NCBI GenBank assembly: GCA_902520195.1
Contig: CABYND010000007.1
Span: forward strand, 31,529-95,528
Source of the DNA: Halieaceae bacterium
Lineage (GTDB): Bacteria > Pseudomonadota > Gammaproteobacteria > Pseudomonadales > Halieaceae
Length of the DNA stretch: 64,000 nt
Direction: 5' to 3'
The notes under the pieces are model-generated. The model was not told where the DNA came from. It was given only the letters and a program-made list of their open reading frames with translations, and searched no databases. Every line of letters starts with the position of its first letter. Position 1 is the first letter of the stretch. Positions 1-11,235 of this stretch are shown piece by piece. The translations under genes and the position numbers were made by a program.

Positions 1-18
1 GTAGCACGCGGTCAAAAA

Positions 19-37
19 GCGGACGGGGTGCGTCCGC
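19..37 (-). terminator. Hairpin upstream of uvrA, possible leftward terminator
   Basis: A perfect 7-bp stem (GCGGACG/CGTCCGC) with a 5-base loop. Read on the minus strand it is followed by five T, the form of an intrinsic terminator for leftward transcription. No minus-strand gene is visible to feed it inside the window, so it may only insulate the unseen left neighbour from the uvrA region. Confidence 0.35.
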
Positions 38-53
38 GGCGCCCGGATACTCG

Positions 54-59
54 TATACT
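54..59 (+). promoter_or_regulatory. Possible -10 element of uvrA
   Basis: TATACT lies 30 bases before the chosen uvrA ATG. No good -35 is seen 17 bases upstream. It would start transcription near position 66, after the alternative GTG at 60, which favours the ATG at 90. Confidence 0.35.
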
Positions 60-89
60 GTGCTAGCGGCTTTTTCACAGGCTTACTGC

Positions 90-2969
90 ATGGACACCAT
101 CGAGGTGCGCGGCGCCCGCACCCACAACCTCAAAAATATCGACCTCGATATTCCGCGGGACAAATTGGTCGTGATCACCGGACTCTCCGGGTCCGGTAAG
201 TCGTCTCTCGCCTTCGATACGCTGTATGCCGAGGGCCAACGCCGCTACGTGGAGTCGCTGTCGACCTACGCGAGGCAGTTCCTGTCGATGATGGAAAAGC
301 CAGACATCGACCATATTGAAGGGCTGTCACCCGCCATCTCGATCGAGCAGAAATCAACCTCCCATAACCCCCGGTCCACAGTTGGCACCATCACCGAGAT
401 CTATGACTACCTGCGCCTATTGTTTGCTCGGGTCGGGGATCCGCGCTGCCCTACCCATGGTGTGACGCTGAAAGCGCAGACCGTGACCCAGATGGTGGAT
501 GCAGTGCTCGCGATGCCTGAAGGGAGCAAGCTCATGTTGCTCGCCCCGGTCGTGCGCGACCGAAAAGGCGAGCATCTGCACGTATTTGAGCAAATGCGGG
601 CTGCCGGTTTTATCCGCGTGCGGGTCGACGGTATTGTGGTGGACCTCGATGACCTGCCCACGCTCGACAAAAAGAAAAAACACCGTATCGATGTGGTGGT
701 GGACCGTTTCAAAGTCCGCGATGACCTCAAGCTGCGGCTGGCGGAATCTTTCGAAACGGCATTGGAGCTGACCGATGGTGTGGCGGCCATCGCCCCCATG
801 GACGGCGACGGAGAGGAGACGTTGTTCTCGGCCCGTTATGCCTGTCCAAGCTGTGGCCATTCCATCGACGAGTTGGAGCCGCGGCTGTTCTCCTTCAATA
901 ACCCTGCAGGGGCCTGCAGCAGTTGTGACGGCCTGGGCGTCACCCAGTTTTTCGACGAGAGCCGCGTGGTCCTGCACCCTGAAGCCAGCTTGGCCGAGGG
1001 CGCGATTCGCGGCTGGGATCGCCGCAACGTTTACTACTTTCACCTGCTGCGATCACTATCGAAGCACTATGGCTTTGACATGGATAAGCCCTTCGACAAG
1101 CAGTCGCAAAAGCACCGCGACATTATTTTGTATGGCAGCGATGGTGAGGAGATCGAATTCTCCTATGTGAACGATCGCGGCACCGTTTTTAAACGTCGTC
1201 ACGCCTTTGAGGGCGTGATTCCCAATATGGATCGCCGCTACCGGGAGACCGAATCCTCCTCAGTGCGGGATGAGCTCGCCAAATATGTTTCAACGGCGGC
1301 GTGCAAGACCTGTGAAGGCACCCGGCTCTGTGAGGATGCTCGCAGTGTCTATGTCGACGGTCGCACGTTGCCGAGCATTACTTCGATGCCTGTCGGTGAC
1401 GCTGAAGCCTACTTCAACGCACTCGAGCTCACGGGTCGTCAGGGCGAGATCGCTGACAAGATTCTTAAAGAGCTCCGCGCACGCTATCGCTTTCTGGTCG
1501 ACGTCGGCCTGAATTACCTCACGCTTGATCGCAGCGCAGAGACCCTTTCCGGCGGCGAGGCCCAGCGAATTCGTCTGGCCAGCCAGATCGGCGCCGGCCT
1601 AGTTGGCGTGATGTATATCCTCGATGAGCCCTCGATCGGGCTACACCAGCGCGACAATGAGCGTCTGCTCAGAACCCTGATTCATCTGCGAGATCTGGGT
1701 AACACCGTGTTGGTGGTAGAACACGACGAGGACGCGATCCGCAACGCGGACCACATCATCGATATCGGGCCCGGCGCCGGCGTGCATGGCGGCGAGGTCG
1801 TGGTCTCCGGCACCATGCAGGATGTGATCGGCAGTTCGCAATCACTGACCGGGGCTTACCTGTCCGGTGAGCGCTCGATTGCGGTCCCGGTGACGCGGCA
1901 CGCCGCCAAACCCAAACACAACATTTGCATCAGTGGGGCGCGAGGCAACAACCTGCGAAACGTCACCCTGGAGCTGCCGCTAGGGCTCCTCACCTGCGTG
2001 ACCGGCGTCTCGGGCTCGGGTAAATCAACACTTATTAACGGTACGCTATACCCGCTGGCCGCCACCACGCTGAACGGTGCAACCACATTAAAAGCCGCCG
2101 CCCACGACAATATCGAAGGGCTCGAGCAGCTCGACAAATGTATCGACATTGACCAGAGCCCGATTGGTCGCACACCGCGCTCCAATCCCGCGACTTACAC
2201 CGGCATCTTCACCCCGATACGGGAGCTGTTCGCGGGCACTCAGGAAGCGCGCTCAAGGGGCTACAAGCCGGGTCGCTTCAGTTTTAACGTCCGCGGCGGG
2301 CGCTGCGAGGCCTGCCAGGGCGACGGGGTCACAAAAGTCGAGATGCATTTTCTCCCCGATATCTATGTGCCCTGCGATGTGTGCAAGGGCAAGCGCTATA
2401 ACAGGGAAACACTGGAGATCAAATTCAAGGATCTCAACATTTCCGAGGTGTTGAATCTGACAGTAGAGGACGCGCTATCTTTCTTTGAGGCCGTGCCGGC
2501 CATCCACCGCAAACTGCAAACGCTGATGGACGTCGGGCTGTCCTATATTCGTCTTGGCCAAGCAGCTACCACTTTGTCGGGCGGCGAAGCGCAGCGCGTT
2601 AAACTGTCCCGAGAGCTTTCCAAGCGAGATACCGGTAACACGCTCTATATTCTTGATGAGCCCACGACTGGTCTGCACTTTGAAGATATCCGCCAGCTAC
2701 TCGAAGTGCTGCACAGGCTGAGAGACGCCGGCAATACGGTGGTGATCATTGAGCACAATCTGGATGTCATCAAAACGGCTGACTGGCTCATCGATCTAGG
2801 CCCCGAGGGGGGTTCTGGCGGCGGGCAGATCATTGCCACGGGCACACCTGAAGATGTTGCAGCGACCAAAGCCTCTCATACAGGGCATTTTCTCGCACCT
2901 CTGCTCCCTGCGCCGAAAAGATCGACCACCAAAAAGGCGACTGCCAAAGCTAGACCCAAGGCGGCCTGA
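90..2969 (+). CDS. uvrA: Excinuclease ABC subunit A
   Basis: This is the damage-sensing ATPase of nucleotide excision repair, which loads UvrB at lesions. The protein (about 959 aa) begins [17 protein letters not shown], as in E. coli UvrA. It has a Walker A motif [10 protein letters not shown] at residues 31-40, two [11 protein letters not shown] signatures, a second Walker [11 protein letters not shown], and zinc-finger cysteine pairs CPSC...CSSC and CEAC...CDVC. An in-frame GTG at 60 would add 10 residues, but the family start and a -10-like box at 54-59 favour the ATG at 90. The C-terminus ends in a Lys/Ala-rich tail. No LexA operator (CTGT-N8-ACAG) was found upstream, so SOS control is not supported here. 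Confidence 0.97.
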   Translation: MDTIEVRGARTHNLKNIDLDIPRDKLVVITGLSGSGKSSLAFDTLYAEGQRRYVESLSTYARQFLSMMEKPDIDHIEGLSPAISIEQKSTSHNPRSTVGTITEIYDYLRLLFARVGDPRCPTHGVTLKAQTVTQMVDAVLAMPEGSKLMLLAPVVRDRKGEHLHVFEQMRAAGFIRVRVDGIVVDLDDLPTLDKKKKHRIDVVVDRFKVRDDLKLRLAESFETALELTDGVAAIAPMDGDGEETLFSARYACPSCGHSIDELEPRLFSFNNPAGACSSCDGLGVTQFFDESRVVLHPEASLAEGAIRGWDRRNVYYFHLLRSLSKHYGFDMDKPFDKQSQKHRDIILYGSDGEEIEFSYVNDRGTVFKRRHAFEGVIPNMDRRYRETESSSVRDELAKYVSTAACKTCEGTRLCEDARSVYVDGRTLPSITSMPVGDAEAYFNALELTGRQGEIADKILKELRARYRFLVDVGLNYLTLDRSAETLSGGEAQRIRLASQIGAGLVGVMYILDEPSIGLHQRDNERLLRTLIHLRDLGNTVLVVEHDEDAIRNADHIIDIGPGAGVHGGEVVVSGTMQDVIGSSQSLTGAYLSGERSIAVPVTRHAAKPKHNICISGARGNNLRNVTLELPLGLLTCVTGVSGSGKSTLINGTLYPLAATTLNGATTLKAAAHDNIEGLEQLDKCIDIDQSPIGRTPRSNPATYTGIFTPIRELFAGTQEARSRGYKPGRFSFNVRGGRCEACQGDGVTKVEMHFLPDIYVPCDVCKGKRYNRETLEIKFKDLNISEVLNLTVEDALSFFEAVPAIHRKLQTLMDVGLSYIRLGQAATTLSGGEAQRVKLSRELSKRDTGNTLYILDEPTTGLHFEDIRQLLEVLHRLRDAGNTVVIIEHNLDVIKTADWLIDLGPEGGSGGGQIIATGTPEDVAATKASHTGHFLAPLLPAPKRSTTKKATAKARPKAA

Positions 2970-3068
2970 GAGGACATTGAAATCAGGGTAACGATGCTCG
3001 ATCTCCAGCCCAGAACCTTAAACCTTCGCAGAGGGAGGCGCCCTGCAGTCATGCGCGGGCAGGCATAA

Positions 3069-3094
3069 AAAAGCCAGGCTTGTGCCGGGCTTTT
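3069..3094. terminator. Bidirectional terminator between uvrA and the TonB receptor
   Basis: The stem AAAAGCC(A)GGC / GCC(G)GGCTTTT with a 4-base loop is flanked by A-run and T-run. It sits between two convergent genes and can end transcription from both. Confidence 0.75.
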
Positions 3095-3115
3095 GTATCT
3101 TTCAGCGGATGGCGT

Positions 3116-5698
3116 TCAGAACTTAAAAGTGCCTCGCACCCCAAATACTGCGCCTTCCTCCATGAACCAAGTGTGGCTGCCTGCCAAGACTGGAGTATCG
3201 AAGCTTTGTTGGAAAGCAACCTCGTCGAAGATGTTGCGACCGTAGGCCATGATTTCCCAATTATCGGCGCTCACACCGATGCGAGCATTGACCTTCGTGT
3301 AGGCATCAATCACGTCATAGGGGTCAGCATCACCTGCAGAATCAAACTCGTCTCGGTAGTTGACGTCAACGCCACCAAACCACTCCAAGTTACCCATCGG
3401 GATTCGAACGTCAACAAAGGCGTTGCCGCTCCACTCAGAGGCATATAGCGTTCGATACCCTGTCAAGTCATTTCTGGTAGCACCTGCTGGGGTACCGCAG
3501 GCGCTATCTACATCTAACTGGATCGCGTCACAAGGGCCATCTTTAAAATCCCCATAAGAGGCGTCGAGGTAGGCTGCGTTGATACCCACTCGGATGGTGT
3601 CCGTCATCTGGAACAACCAATCCACCTCCAGGCCTTCCACTTCAGACGACGCAGCGTTCTTCACCGAGAAGCCTACCCCCTTGAAGATAGTGGTCTGGAG
3701 ATCGTTATACTCAGAGTAAAACGCGGCCCAGTTCAGTCGCATACGGCCATCCATGAACTCGTGCTTACCGCCGATCTCGATGGATTCCACCGACTCATCG
3801 TCAAACTCGAAGTCCTCGTTCGGGACTGTAGAAACAAAGCTGTTGGCCTGGAAGCCATTGTCGACAAAGGGCGGAATCGGTGGCACACCGACCGGGATAT
3901 TGCCAGGGTTGCCATCGTCCGCAGCACTGAAACCGCCAGACTTAAAGCCCTCTGAGTAGGTCACGTAGAGCATGGTGTTGTCACTGACGTCCCACTGCAG
4001 ATTCACCGAGGGTGAAAAGTCATCAGTTTTGCGGCTCCCAGTCCAGTACTTCTGGTAGGTATTAAAGTTGGAGGAGTACACTACCGCCAACCAATTGTTG
4101 TAGGCAGCACATTGCCCCATGGTGCCGCCCTCTAAATTACCGGTAAGACCGCAAAGGCTGTCGCCAAGCTTCTGATTACTGACAGCGTCCTTTTCTTCCT
4201 CGGTGTAGCGCACACCAACGGTCAGACGCAGCGCTTCAGTCAGGTCATAGGTGCCCTGCGCAAACAGCGCCCAAGAGTCAGTATCTTGAGAAAACGCGTG
4301 GTTGCGCGCGGCCTGATTCGCCGCATAGACGCCATAACCCGGTATACCGTTCAAAGGGCTGTTAGCGGTCAAAGATGTCATCAGGTTCTGCGGCATTGCT
4401 GCCGCCGCTTCTGGAGGCAAACCGTTAGCTAAGGCGACAAACGCTGGGAAAAGGCCGTCAAAATTAGTGTCGATCACCACCTGGCCCTGCATGTCGAGCT
4501 CGTTCTGATCGATATAGCCCCCTACCGTGTAGGTAAAGCGATCGCCGATATCGGCGGCCCAGCGGACCTCCTGGCTGAACTGATCAAAATCGTGGATATC
4601 TGAGCGGTCGATAAACTGTAACGGTAACCAGTCTACGTCAACGTCGTCGAAATACTCGTAAGCCGCAAAACCAGTAACGGAGGTCAAGGTGCCGCCGCCA
4701 AGCTCCCAGGTCAGCGTCAGTGACATGTTCTCCACTTCATCCTCACTACTGTCCGGACGAAGTCCAATGCCAATGCCGTCATCTTTACTGCGACCGTAAT
4801 TGTTGTCCTTGTAGGTCGTGAAATCTTGACCGGCAATGCCCGGGAAGTCAGGGAAAAAGATATCCATGATCGTGTAGGCTGTATTGGCAAAAGCACTTCG
4901 ATTGGGTACTTGCGCGTTCCGCTCCGCGGGGCTCAAATAACGCCAGGTCGCGCTGTTTGCGCCATCACGATCGCGTTCCATATAGGTGTATTTGAAGTTT
5001 GCAGAGAACGATTCACTGGGCTCCCACACGAGGGTCAACCGGCCTCCAAACTCATCAATCGCACCCTCGTCTTCATCAAGGTAGGCGTTATAGACGTAAC
5101 CGTCCGTCTCACGGCTGCGCAGGGCAAGGCGCGCGGCAAAGGTCTCACCGCCCCCCTGAATAAAGCCCTCCGCGATGCTGCCGCCATTTTCTTCGATGGA
5201 GACGTTGACCTCACCCGAGGCGCCTTCACCGATCTCCGGAGAGGCACTAGTGATATTGATGGCACCTGCCACCGTGTTCTTACCGAATAGCGTGCCCTGA
5301 GGTCCGCGCAGCACTTCCACACGCTCGACGTCTAGGAGTGCAGAACGGTACTGGCGGCCTCGCCCGAGATAAACGCCATCAAGATACATACCCACCGACT
5401 GCTCAAAGCCACGGTTATTACCGGAGCCAATACCGCGCATGTAGATATTTGTATTAACGGAAGCTTCAGCAATGTGAAGGCTGGGAATAAAATCAGCCAA
5501 CGCAGAAAAATTAAGGATGGTGTTGTCCTGAATCTTTTCGCCGCTCACCGTGCTAATAGAAATCGGTACGTCTTGCAGGCTCTCAGCGCGCTTCTGCGCC
5601 GTCACAATGACTTCTTCCAGCTGCGCCTGTGCCGTCAAACTGATGGGCAGGCAGGCGGCAGCCGCGAATTGATACAGCTTATTGCGTGATCGCTTCAT
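3116..5698 (-). CDS. TonB-dependent outer-membrane receptor
   Basis: An 860-residue outer-membrane active transporter energised by TonB-ExbBD. An N-terminal signal peptide (basic start, hydrophobic core, AQA at about 23-25) leads to a TonB box LEEVIVTA at about 27-34. A plug domain follows, with RVEVLRGPQGTLFGKNTVAGA, then a long beta-barrel ending in GTFKF with the terminal Phe typical of BAM substrates. The plug style matches the FecA/CirA-like receptors common in marine gammaproteobacteria. The substrate cannot be told from sequence, and no exporter, hydrolase or regulator lies next to it. It sits alone between the rplQ terminator and uvrA, so it is probably transcribed from its own promoter in 5699-5980. 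Confidence 0.9.
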   Translation of the reverse strand: MKRSRNKLYQFAAAACLPISLTAQAQLEEVIVTAQKRAESLQDVPISISTVSGEKIQDNTILNFSALADFIPSLHIAEASVNTNIYMRGIGSGNNRGFEQSVGMYLDGVYLGRGRQYRSALLDVERVEVLRGPQGTLFGKNTVAGAINITSASPEIGEGASGEVNVSIEENGGSIAEGFIQGGGETFAARLALRSRETDGYVYNAYLDEDEGAIDEFGGRLTLVWEPSESFSANFKYTYMERDRDGANSATWRYLSPAERNAQVPNRSAFANTAYTIMDIFFPDFPGIAGQDFTTYKDNNYGRSKDDGIGIGLRPDSSEDEVENMSLTLTWELGGGTLTSVTGFAAYEYFDDVDVDWLPLQFIDRSDIHDFDQFSQEVRWAADIGDRFTYTVGGYIDQNELDMQGQVVIDTNFDGLFPAFVALANGLPPEAAAAMPQNLMTSLTANSPLNGIPGYGVYAANQAARNHAFSQDTDSWALFAQGTYDLTEALRLTVGVRYTEEEKDAVSNQKLGDSLCGLTGNLEGGTMGQCAAYNNWLAVVYSSNFNTYQKYWTGSRKTDDFSPSVNLQWDVSDNTMLYVTYSEGFKSGGFSAADDGNPGNIPVGVPPIPPFVDNGFQANSFVSTVPNEDFEFDDESVESIEIGGKHEFMDGRMRLNWAAFYSEYNDLQTTIFKGVGFSVKNAASSEVEGLEVDWLFQMTDTIRVGINAAYLDASYGDFKDGPCDAIQLDVDSACGTPAGATRNDLTGYRTLYASEWSGNAFVDVRIPMGNLEWFGGVDVNYRDEFDSAGDADPYDVIDAYTKVNARIGVSADNWEIMAYGRNIFDEVAFQQSFDTPVLAGSHTWFMEEGAVFGVRGTFKF

Positions 5699-5982
5699 GG
5701 GTTATGGTTCTCTCATGGATTGTTGTCGTTTTAAACGCTGACAGGGACTTGCGCCCTGTTTTCTGGCTCGCGTACGTTACCGGTGTTAACCGAAGACTGC
5801 AAGCTGCGCTATCCCACCTTTAACTAATTGATTTATAGACTTAAATATATTAAATGGTCAGGCGATAGCCATGCCACCAACCGACTAAATCGCGCCTTAT
5901 TCGACCTCACATGTCACTGGCAGATCCAGAACCTATTTCGCTATCGCCGAATCAACAGGGTGTTATATAACGGGCAATAAAA
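5699..5982 (-). promoter_or_regulatory. Upstream region of the TonB receptor, no coding capacity
   Basis: This 284-base stretch has no supported gene. It includes an AT-rich segment at about 5818-5860 in an otherwise GC-rich neighbourhood, the likely place for the receptor promoter. I could not pick a convincing -35/-10 pair or a Fur box. Confidence 0.35.
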
Positions 5983-6010
5983 AGCCCCCGCGGGTATGCC
6001 GGCGGGGGCT
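5983..6010 (-). terminator. Terminator of the alpha operon after rplQ
   Basis: A perfect 9-bp stem AGCCCCCGC/GCGGGGGCT with a 10-base loop. On the minus strand it is followed by TTTTATTG. It lies 16 bases after the rplQ stop and closes the S10-spc-alpha run. Confidence 0.85.
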
Positions 6011-6026
6011 CGTCGAACTGGACGAA

Positions 6027-6434
6027 TCAGTCCTCGGCGGACTCTTCTACCACCTCTTCGTCTTCAATTTCGGGCTGAGGTCGGTCCACCAGCTCCACAA
6101 ACGCCATCGGCGCCTTGTCACCAGCGCGGAAACCGCACTTGAGGATCCGAATATAGCCGCCTGGCCGCTCCTGGTATCTGGGACCCAGCTCCTCAAACAA
6201 CTTGCCCACCGCGGCTTTGGAGCGCGTGCGGTCAAAGGCCAAACGCCGATTGGCAACACTGTCATCTTTGGCCAGCGTGATTAGCGGCTCCGCATAGCTG
6301 CGCAGCTCCTTTGCCTTCGGCAGGGTCGTCTTGATCAGCTCGTGCTCGACCAGAGATACCGTCATGTTGCGAAACATGGCCTTCCGATGAGAGCTGTTGC
6401 GATTCAGTTGTCGTCCGCTATGGCGATGACGCAT
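6027..6434 (-). CDS. rplQ: 50S ribosomal protein L17
   Basis: L17 binds 23S rRNA near the exit-tunnel side of the large subunit. The 135-aa product begins [20 protein letters not shown] and contains the family block [18 protein letters not shown]. It is about 8 residues longer than E. coli L17 because of an acidic tail ([14 protein letters not shown]). It is the last gene of the alpha operon, 50 bases after rpoA, with a strong terminator behind it. Confidence 0.97.
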   Translation of the reverse strand: MRHRHSGRQLNRNSSHRKAMFRNMTVSLVEHELIKTTLPKAKELRSYAEPLITLAKDDSVANRRLAFDRTRSKAAVGKLFEELGPRYQERPGGYIRILKCGFRAGDKAPMAFVELVDRPQPEIEDEEVVEESAED

Positions 6435-6484
6435 GACTCTATTCCTTCCAAATGATGCCCGGCCTAACCGGGCGTTATTCCTTA

Positions 6485-7489
6485 TCAGACGCTGAGCAGT
6501 CGCTCATCGTTCTTCAGGCTCGCGGGTGGCCAAGCTTCCAAACGCATGCCCAAAGACAGGCCCCGTGATGCGAGCACGTCCTTGATTTCGGTCAGCGACT
6601 TCTTACCCAGGTTCGGGGTCTTGAGCAGCTCGACCTCGGTGCGCTGCACCAGATCGCCGATGTAGTAAATGTTCTCCGCCTTAAGGCAGTTGGCTGAGCG
6701 AACAGTCAGCTCCAGATCGTCGACCGGTCGCAGCAGAATCGGATCGACTTCTTCAGCAGCCTCCGTCGCTGCTGCCTGCGCTTCGCCCTCGAGGTCCACG
6801 AAAACCGCCAGCTGCTGCTGCAGGATAGTGGCCGCGCGACGGATCGCTTCTTCCGGATCCAACGTGCCGTTGGTCTCCAGATCGATGATCAGCTTGTCGA
6901 GGTCAGTACGCTGCTCAACCCGCGCCGAATCGACAACATAGCTTACGCGACGAATCGGCGAGAACGACGCATCCAACGGCAAACGGCCAATGGAGCGGGT
7001 TTCCTCTTCCGGGTTTTCACGTGCGTCGGCCGGTGAGTAACCGCGACCGCGCTGCACCAACAGTCGAATCGACAGCGGTGTCTTGTCCGTCACCGTGCAA
7101 ATCACGTGATCTGGATTAGAGATCTCCACGTCGTGATCGACCTGAATGTCGGCTGCAGTCACCGTACAGGGGCCCTGTGCGGACAGCGTCAGCTGCGCGG
7201 AGTCCTTGCCGTTCAGCGACAGCGCGACACCCTTCAGGTTCAACAGGATTTCGATCACATCCTCCTGAACACATTCAATCGCCGAGTATTCGTGCTGAAC
7301 GCCGTCGATTTCGACTTCGGTGACGGCACAACCAGGCATGGAAGACAGCAGAATGCGGCGCAGGGCATTGCCCAGCGTGTGGCCAAAGCCTCGCTCGAGC
7401 GGCTCGAGCGTGACGGTGGCACGAGTGTTGGAAGCCTCATCAACTTTGATGACGCGGGGTGTCAAAAACTCAGTGACAGAACTTTGCAT
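6485..7489 (-). CDS. rpoA: RNA polymerase alpha subunit
   Basis: Alpha assembles RNA polymerase through its N-terminal domain and contacts UP elements and activators through its C-terminal domain. The 334-aa protein shows the dimerisation motif [17 protein letters not shown] in the N-terminal domain, an acidic linker near 235-250, and the C-terminal helix-hairpin motif with [11 protein letters not shown]. Length matches E. coli (329 aa). It lies between rpsD and rplQ as in other gammaproteobacteria. Confidence 0.98.
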   Translation of the reverse strand: MQSSVTEFLTPRVIKVDEASNTRATVTLEPLERGFGHTLGNALRRILLSSMPGCAVTEVEIDGVQHEYSAIECVQEDVIEILLNLKGVALSLNGKDSAQLTLSAQGPCTVTAADIQVDHDVEISNPDHVICTVTDKTPLSIRLLVQRGRGYSPADARENPEEETRSIGRLPLDASFSPIRRVSYVVDSARVEQRTDLDKLIIDLETNGTLDPEEAIRRAATILQQQLAVFVDLEGEAQAAATEAAEEVDPILLRPVDDLELTVRSANCLKAENIYYIGDLVQRTEVELLKTPNLGKKSLTEIKDVLASRGLSLGMRLEAWPPASLKNDERLLSV

Positions 7490-7541
7490 AGAACACCTTC
7501 GATGATTTCAGGGATTGCGTAACCGGGTTAAATTCGAAGCC

Positions 7542-8162
7542 TTACTTCGAATACAGCTCCACAATCAGGTTTTCGTTAATTTCGCCTGGCAGATCCTGTC
7601 GCTCCGGACGAGACTTGAAGGTCCCTTCCAGCTTGCTGGCATCTACCTCTACCCAAATGGGCTCCCCACGCTGCTCGGCGATCGCCAGAGCAGACTGCAC
7701 CCGAAGTTGCTTTTTGGCCTTTTCTCGCACAGAGACCACATCGCCTGGCTGTACCTGGTAGGACGGAACATTCACGACCTGCCCATTCACCAGAATGCCC
7801 TTGTGAGAGACCAGCTGACGCGCCTCTGACCGCGTAGAACCAAAGCCCATGCGATAAACAACATTGTCCAGGCGACTTTCGAGAAGCTGCAGCAGGTTTT
7901 CACCCGTCGCGCCTTTCAGACGGGCGGCTTCCTTATAGTAATTACGGAACTGCTTTTCCAGCACTCCATAGATGCGACGCACCTTCTGCTTCTCGCGCAG
8001 CTGCACGCCGTAGTCAGACAGTCGACCGCGACGCGCGCCGTGTTGCCCGGGCGGTGTCTCTGATTTGCACTTCTTGTCAAAGGCAGCCACACCACTCTTA
8101 AGCTGCAGATCCGTACCCTCCCGTCGGGAGAGCTTGCACTTCGGTCCAATATATCGAGCCAT
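7542..8162 (-). CDS. rpsD: 30S ribosomal protein S4
   Basis: S4 is a primary 16S rRNA binder that nucleates 30S assembly and, in E. coli, represses the alpha operon. The 206-aa product (same length as E. coli) begins [19 protein letters not shown] and carries an S4 RNA-binding domain at about 95-155. Only a single N-terminal cysteine is present, so it is the zinc-free form. It is followed 52 bases later by rpoA. Confidence 0.98.
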   Translation of the reverse strand: MARYIGPKCKLSRREGTDLQLKSGVAAFDKKCKSETPPGQHGARRGRLSDYGVQLREKQKVRRIYGVLEKQFRNYYKEAARLKGATGENLLQLLESRLDNVVYRMGFGSTRSEARQLVSHKGILVNGQVVNVPSYQVQPGDVVSVREKAKKQLRVQSALAIAEQRGEPIWVEVDASKLEGTFKSRPERQDLPGEINENLIVELYSK

Positions 8163-8186
8163 TTGCTAAGTCCTCTCTGGCGCGCG

Positions 8187-8576
8187 TTATACGCGACGCT
8201 TTTTGGGTGGGCGACAACCGTTATGCGGAATCGGTGTCACGTCCGTTATGTTCGTAATCTTGTAGCCGCAACCGTTCAGTGCGCGCACTGCGGATTCACG
8301 GCCGGGCCCGGGTCCTTTCACCTCAACGTCAAGGTTCCGCAGCCCGTACTCCTTGGCCGCCTCACCTGCGCGCTCTGCGGCGACCTGCGCTGCAAACGGC
8401 GTGGACTTACGTGAGCCACGGAAACCAGAGCCCCCCGCAGTGGCCCAGCTCAGGGTATTGCCCTGACGGTCGGTAATCGTGATGATGGTATTGTTGAAAG
8501 ACGCGTGAATGTGGGCCACACCGTCGACCACCTGCTTGGTGATCTTCCGCTTCGTTGTCTTGGCGTTTTTTGCCAT
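8187..8576 (-). CDS. rpsK: 30S ribosomal protein S11
   Basis: S11 lies on the 30S platform next to the E-site mRNA. The 129-aa protein matches the family length. It has the central block [17 protein letters not shown] and the C-terminal [20 protein letters not shown] typical of bacterial S11. It sits between rpsM (84-base gap) and rpsD (24-base gap). Confidence 0.98.
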   Translation of the reverse strand: MAKNAKTTKRKITKQVVDGVAHIHASFNNTIITITDRQGNTLSWATAGGSGFRGSRKSTPFAAQVAAERAGEAAKEYGLRNLDVEVKGPGPGRESAVRALNGCGYKITNITDVTPIPHNGCRPPKKRRV

Positions 8577-8660
8577 TTATCTACTCGCTTTAATATCGAC
8601 GCTACAAAAAGTGATGTAGCTCCACCAAAGTGGTCGCCCGCCTCGCAGGCGACAGCCTGT

Positions 8661-9017
8661 TTACTTGCGAATGGGCTTTCGTGGGCCCTTACGCGTCCGT
8701 GCATTGGTCTTGGTACGCTGACCGCGCAGTGGCAGACCCTTGCGGTGACGGACACCGCGGTTACAACCGAGGTCCATCAGTCGCTTGATGTTCATGGACA
8801 CCTCGCGTCGCAGGTCACCCTCGACATTCATCTCGGATACCAGTGACCGCAGCTGGTCCAATTCACCCTCCGACAGTTCACCAATTTTGGTGCTCTCGGG
8901 AATGTTGCTTGCCTCACACAATTTCTTGGCCTGGGTTTTACCAATGCCATAAATATGGGTCAGCGAAATGACCGCATGCTTGTGATCGGGGATGTTGACT
9001 CCGGCGATACGCGCCAT
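8661..9017 (-). CDS. rpsM: 30S ribosomal protein S13
   Basis: S13 is on the 30S head and contacts the P-site tRNA and the large subunit bridge. The 118-aa protein begins [20 protein letters not shown], contains the helix-two-turn-helix region ending [19 protein letters not shown], and ends in the basic tail KGPRKPIRK. It follows rpmJ and opens the alpha operon, where S4 autoregulation acts in E. coli. I did not identify the S4-binding pseudoknot. Confidence 0.98.
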   Translation of the reverse strand: MARIAGVNIPDHKHAVISLTHIYGIGKTQAKKLCEASNIPESTKIGELSEGELDQLRSLVSEMNVEGDLRREVSMNIKRLMDLGCNRGVRHRKGLPLRGQRTKTNARTRKGPRKPIRK

Positions 9018-9122
9018 CTTCTATCTCCACACCTGTTGAGTGGTGCACCCGAAGGCACACGCGACCCGCGCACCAACAAAAAGGGCGCGCATGTTAATGA
9101 TTTGAGCGCTGGGCTTCAAGAA

Positions 9123-9239
9123 TCAGCCCTGACGCTGCTTGTGGCGCGGATCTGACGAGCAGATCACTCTGACCACACCGTTACGCCGCACCACTTTGCA
9201 GTTGCGACACATTTTCTTGACCGAAGCTCGCACTTTCAT
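9123..9239 (-). CDS. rpmJ: 50S ribosomal protein L36
   Basis: A 38-codon gene encoding the small zinc-ribbon protein L36. The translation begins [20 protein letters not shown] and ends DPRHKQRQG. The zinc ligands are Cys11, Cys14, Cys27 and His33, so this is the zinc-binding form rather than the zinc-free paralogue. It starts 16 bases after secY, in the usual secY-rpmJ-rpsM order. Confidence 0.96.
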   Translation of the reverse strand: MKVRASVKKMCRNCKVVRRNGVVRVICSSDPRHKQRQG

Positions 9240-9255
9240 CGGAAACTCCTGATTC

Positions 9256-10581
9256 CTATCTCACCCGACCCGCGGGGCTGAGGCTCCCGAGGTTGGCTTT
9301 CTTCATCACACCCTCGTATTGGTGCGACATCAGATGGCTCTGTACCTGAGCCATAAAGTCCATTACCACCACCACAACGATCAGCATGGAAGTACCGCCC
9401 AGATAAAAGGGCACGTTAAACATCACCACCAGAAACTGTGGCAGCAGGCAGACCAGCGCGATGTAGGCAGAGCCAAACACCGTCAGGCGGGTCAGCACAC
9501 CGTCGATATAGTTGGCGGTTTGCTGGCCTGGTCGGATACCCGGCACAAACGCACCGGATCGCTTCAGGTTGTCCGCCACTTCCTGCGGGTTGAACATCAA
9601 CGCGGTATAAAAGAAGCAGAAAAACACGATAAAGCCGGTAAACAGCAAAATATTCAGGGGCTGACCAGGGCCAATCGCCACGGCTAGGTCCTGCAACCAG
9701 TCAGAGCTGTCGCCACTGCCAAACCACTGCGCCACCGACGCTGGGAACAGCAGGATGGAGCTGGCAAAAATGGCCGGAATCACGCCCGCCATGTTGACCT
9801 TGAGGGGCAAGTGAGAGGCCTGAGCCTGCATCATGCGCCGCCCCTGCTGGCGCTTGGCGTAGTTCACCGTAATGCGACGTTGGCCGCGCTCAATGAACAC
9901 CACCAAATAAATCACGACCGCTGCGAGCACCAGAATGCCCAGCAGGATCAGAATGCTGATCTCGCCCTGGCGCGCCTGCTCCAGAGACTGGCCAATCGCC
10001 GCCGGCAACCCTGCGACAATACCGGCGAAGATGAGCAGGGAGATGCCGTTACCAACGCCTCGCTCGGTAATCTGCTCACCCAGCCACATCATGAATACCG
10101 CACCCGTCACCAGCGACGCCACGGCAGTCACATAGAAGCTGAGTCCGGTCGCGTAGGTCAGGCCCTGATTGGCAAGACCCACGGTCATGCCGGAACCCTG
10201 AACCAACGCCAGGACCACGGTGAGGTATCGGGTCCACTGGGAGATCTTGCGGCGCCCCGCCTCGCCTTCTTTTTTCAGCTGCTCCAACTGCGGCGTCACC
10301 GCGGTCATCAGCTGCATAATTATGGACGCCGAGATATACGGCAGGATGCCCAGCGCCAGAATACTCATACGCTCCAGCGCGCCACCCGAGAATACGTTTG
10401 CCAAGCCTAAAATGGTGCCCTGATTCTGATCAAACAGGGATGCCAGCTGCTCGGGATCGATACCGGGTACCGGGATATGGGTCCCGACACGGTAGATCAA
10501 CAGCGCAATCAGCACGAAGCGCAAGCGAGCAAACAGCTCACCCATGCCGGCCGAATTCATGGAGGGCATCCCGTTCGCCAT
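9256..10581 (-). CDS. secY: Preprotein translocase subunit SecY
   Basis: SecY is the protein-conducting channel of the inner-membrane SecYEG translocon. The 441-aa protein has ten predicted membrane helices, the early motif [13 protein letters not shown], and the family stretch around [15 protein letters not shown] near the C-terminus. Length matches E. coli (443 aa). It starts 3 bases after rplO. Its partner secE is normally near tuf but is absent from this window (see the finding on the tuf-rpsJ junction). Confidence 0.98.
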   Translation of the reverse strand: MANGMPSMNSAGMGELFARLRFVLIALLIYRVGTHIPVPGIDPEQLASLFDQNQGTILGLANVFSGGALERMSILALGILPYISASIIMQLMTAVTPQLEQLKKEGEAGRRKISQWTRYLTVVLALVQGSGMTVGLANQGLTYATGLSFYVTAVASLVTGAVFMMWLGEQITERGVGNGISLLIFAGIVAGLPAAIGQSLEQARQGEISILILLGILVLAAVVIYLVVFIERGQRRITVNYAKRQQGRRMMQAQASHLPLKVNMAGVIPAIFASSILLFPASVAQWFGSGDSSDWLQDLAVAIGPGQPLNILLFTGFIVFFCFFYTALMFNPQEVADNLKRSGAFVPGIRPGQQTANYIDGVLTRLTVFGSAYIALVCLLPQFLVVMFNVPFYLGGTSMLIVVVVVMDFMAQVQSHLMSHQYEGVMKKANLGSLSPAGRVR

Positions 10582-10584
10582 CGA

Positions 10585-11031
10585 TTAGGCCTCGACGCTC
10601 CCGCCCGCGGCTTCGATAGCTGCTTTTGCGCCCTTGGTGACTGTCACACCACGGACGTTGACAGCGCGGCCGATCTCGCCAGAGAGGAATACGCGCACGC
10701 GTTTCACGTCGTCCTTGATGAGGTCCGCCGCTTTCAGCGACTCCAGATCCACTACATCGCCTTCAACGCGGTTCAACTCATGCAGCCTGACCTCCGCAGT
10801 CGTCCGGCCAATGCGCGAGGTGAAGCCGTACTTCGGGAGGCGCTTCTGCAGTGGCATCTGACCACCCTCGAAACCCGCTTTGACGGTGCCACCGGATCGT
10901 GACTTCAAACCCTTGTGACCGCGACCCGCGGTTTTGCCGACGCCCGAACCGATGCCGCGCCCCACGCGTTTGGCGTCTCGCTTGGCGCCCGGAGCTGGCT
11001 TCAGGCTGTTTAAACGCATTTCGTCAGACAT
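10585..11031 (-). CDS. rplO: 50S ribosomal protein L15
   Basis: L15 stabilises the large subunit core late in assembly. The protein has the Gly-rich N-terminal segment [20 protein letters not shown] and the motif [18 protein letters not shown]. Two starts are possible: ATG at 11031 (148 aa), with GAGG about 10 bases upstream and an 8-base overlap with rpmD, or ATG at 11019, giving the classical [11 protein letters not shown] start. The first has the better ribosome-binding site, the second the better match to E. coli. Confidence 0.95.
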   Translation of the reverse strand: MSDEMRLNSLKPAPGAKRDAKRVGRGIGSGVGKTAGRGHKGLKSRSGGTVKAGFEGGQMPLQKRLPKYGFTSRIGRTTAEVRLHELNRVEGDVVDLESLKAADLIKDDVKRVRVFLSGEIGRAVNVRGVTVTKGAKAAIEAAGGSVEA

Positions 11032-11218
11032 TGCTCTCGCCCTCGACGCGGACCAGGTAGTTCACCTTGTTAATCATGCCGCGTACGGACGGGGTGTCCT
11101 CCACCTCGACCGTGTGGCCAATACGACGCAAGCCCAAACCCGCGACACAGGCCTGATGCTTTTTCAGACGGCCATGGATGCTGCGCACCTGCGTGACTTT
11201 GATCATTGCTTTACTCAT
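11024..11218 (-). CDS. rpmD: 50S ribosomal protein L30
   Basis: L30 is a small 23S rRNA-binding protein. The 64-aa product has [20 protein letters not shown] and [20 protein letters not shown], both diagnostic. It starts 17 bases after rpsE and its 3' end overlaps the first rplO start codon. Confidence 0.97.
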   Translation of the reverse strand: MSKAMIKVTQVRSIHGRLKKHQACVAGLGLRRIGHTVEVEDTPSVRGMINKVNYLVRVEGESNV

Positions 11219-11235
11219 CAGTCTTTCCTCACTAC

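Noticed and set aside
58..80. Possible LexA (SOS) box upstream of uvrA
   Set aside because: CTGT at 58-61 and ACAG at 77-80 are 15 bases apart; a LexA site needs 8.
417..1043. 208-codon minus-strand frame inside uvrA
   Set aside because: Antisense to a highly conserved gene; no family features.
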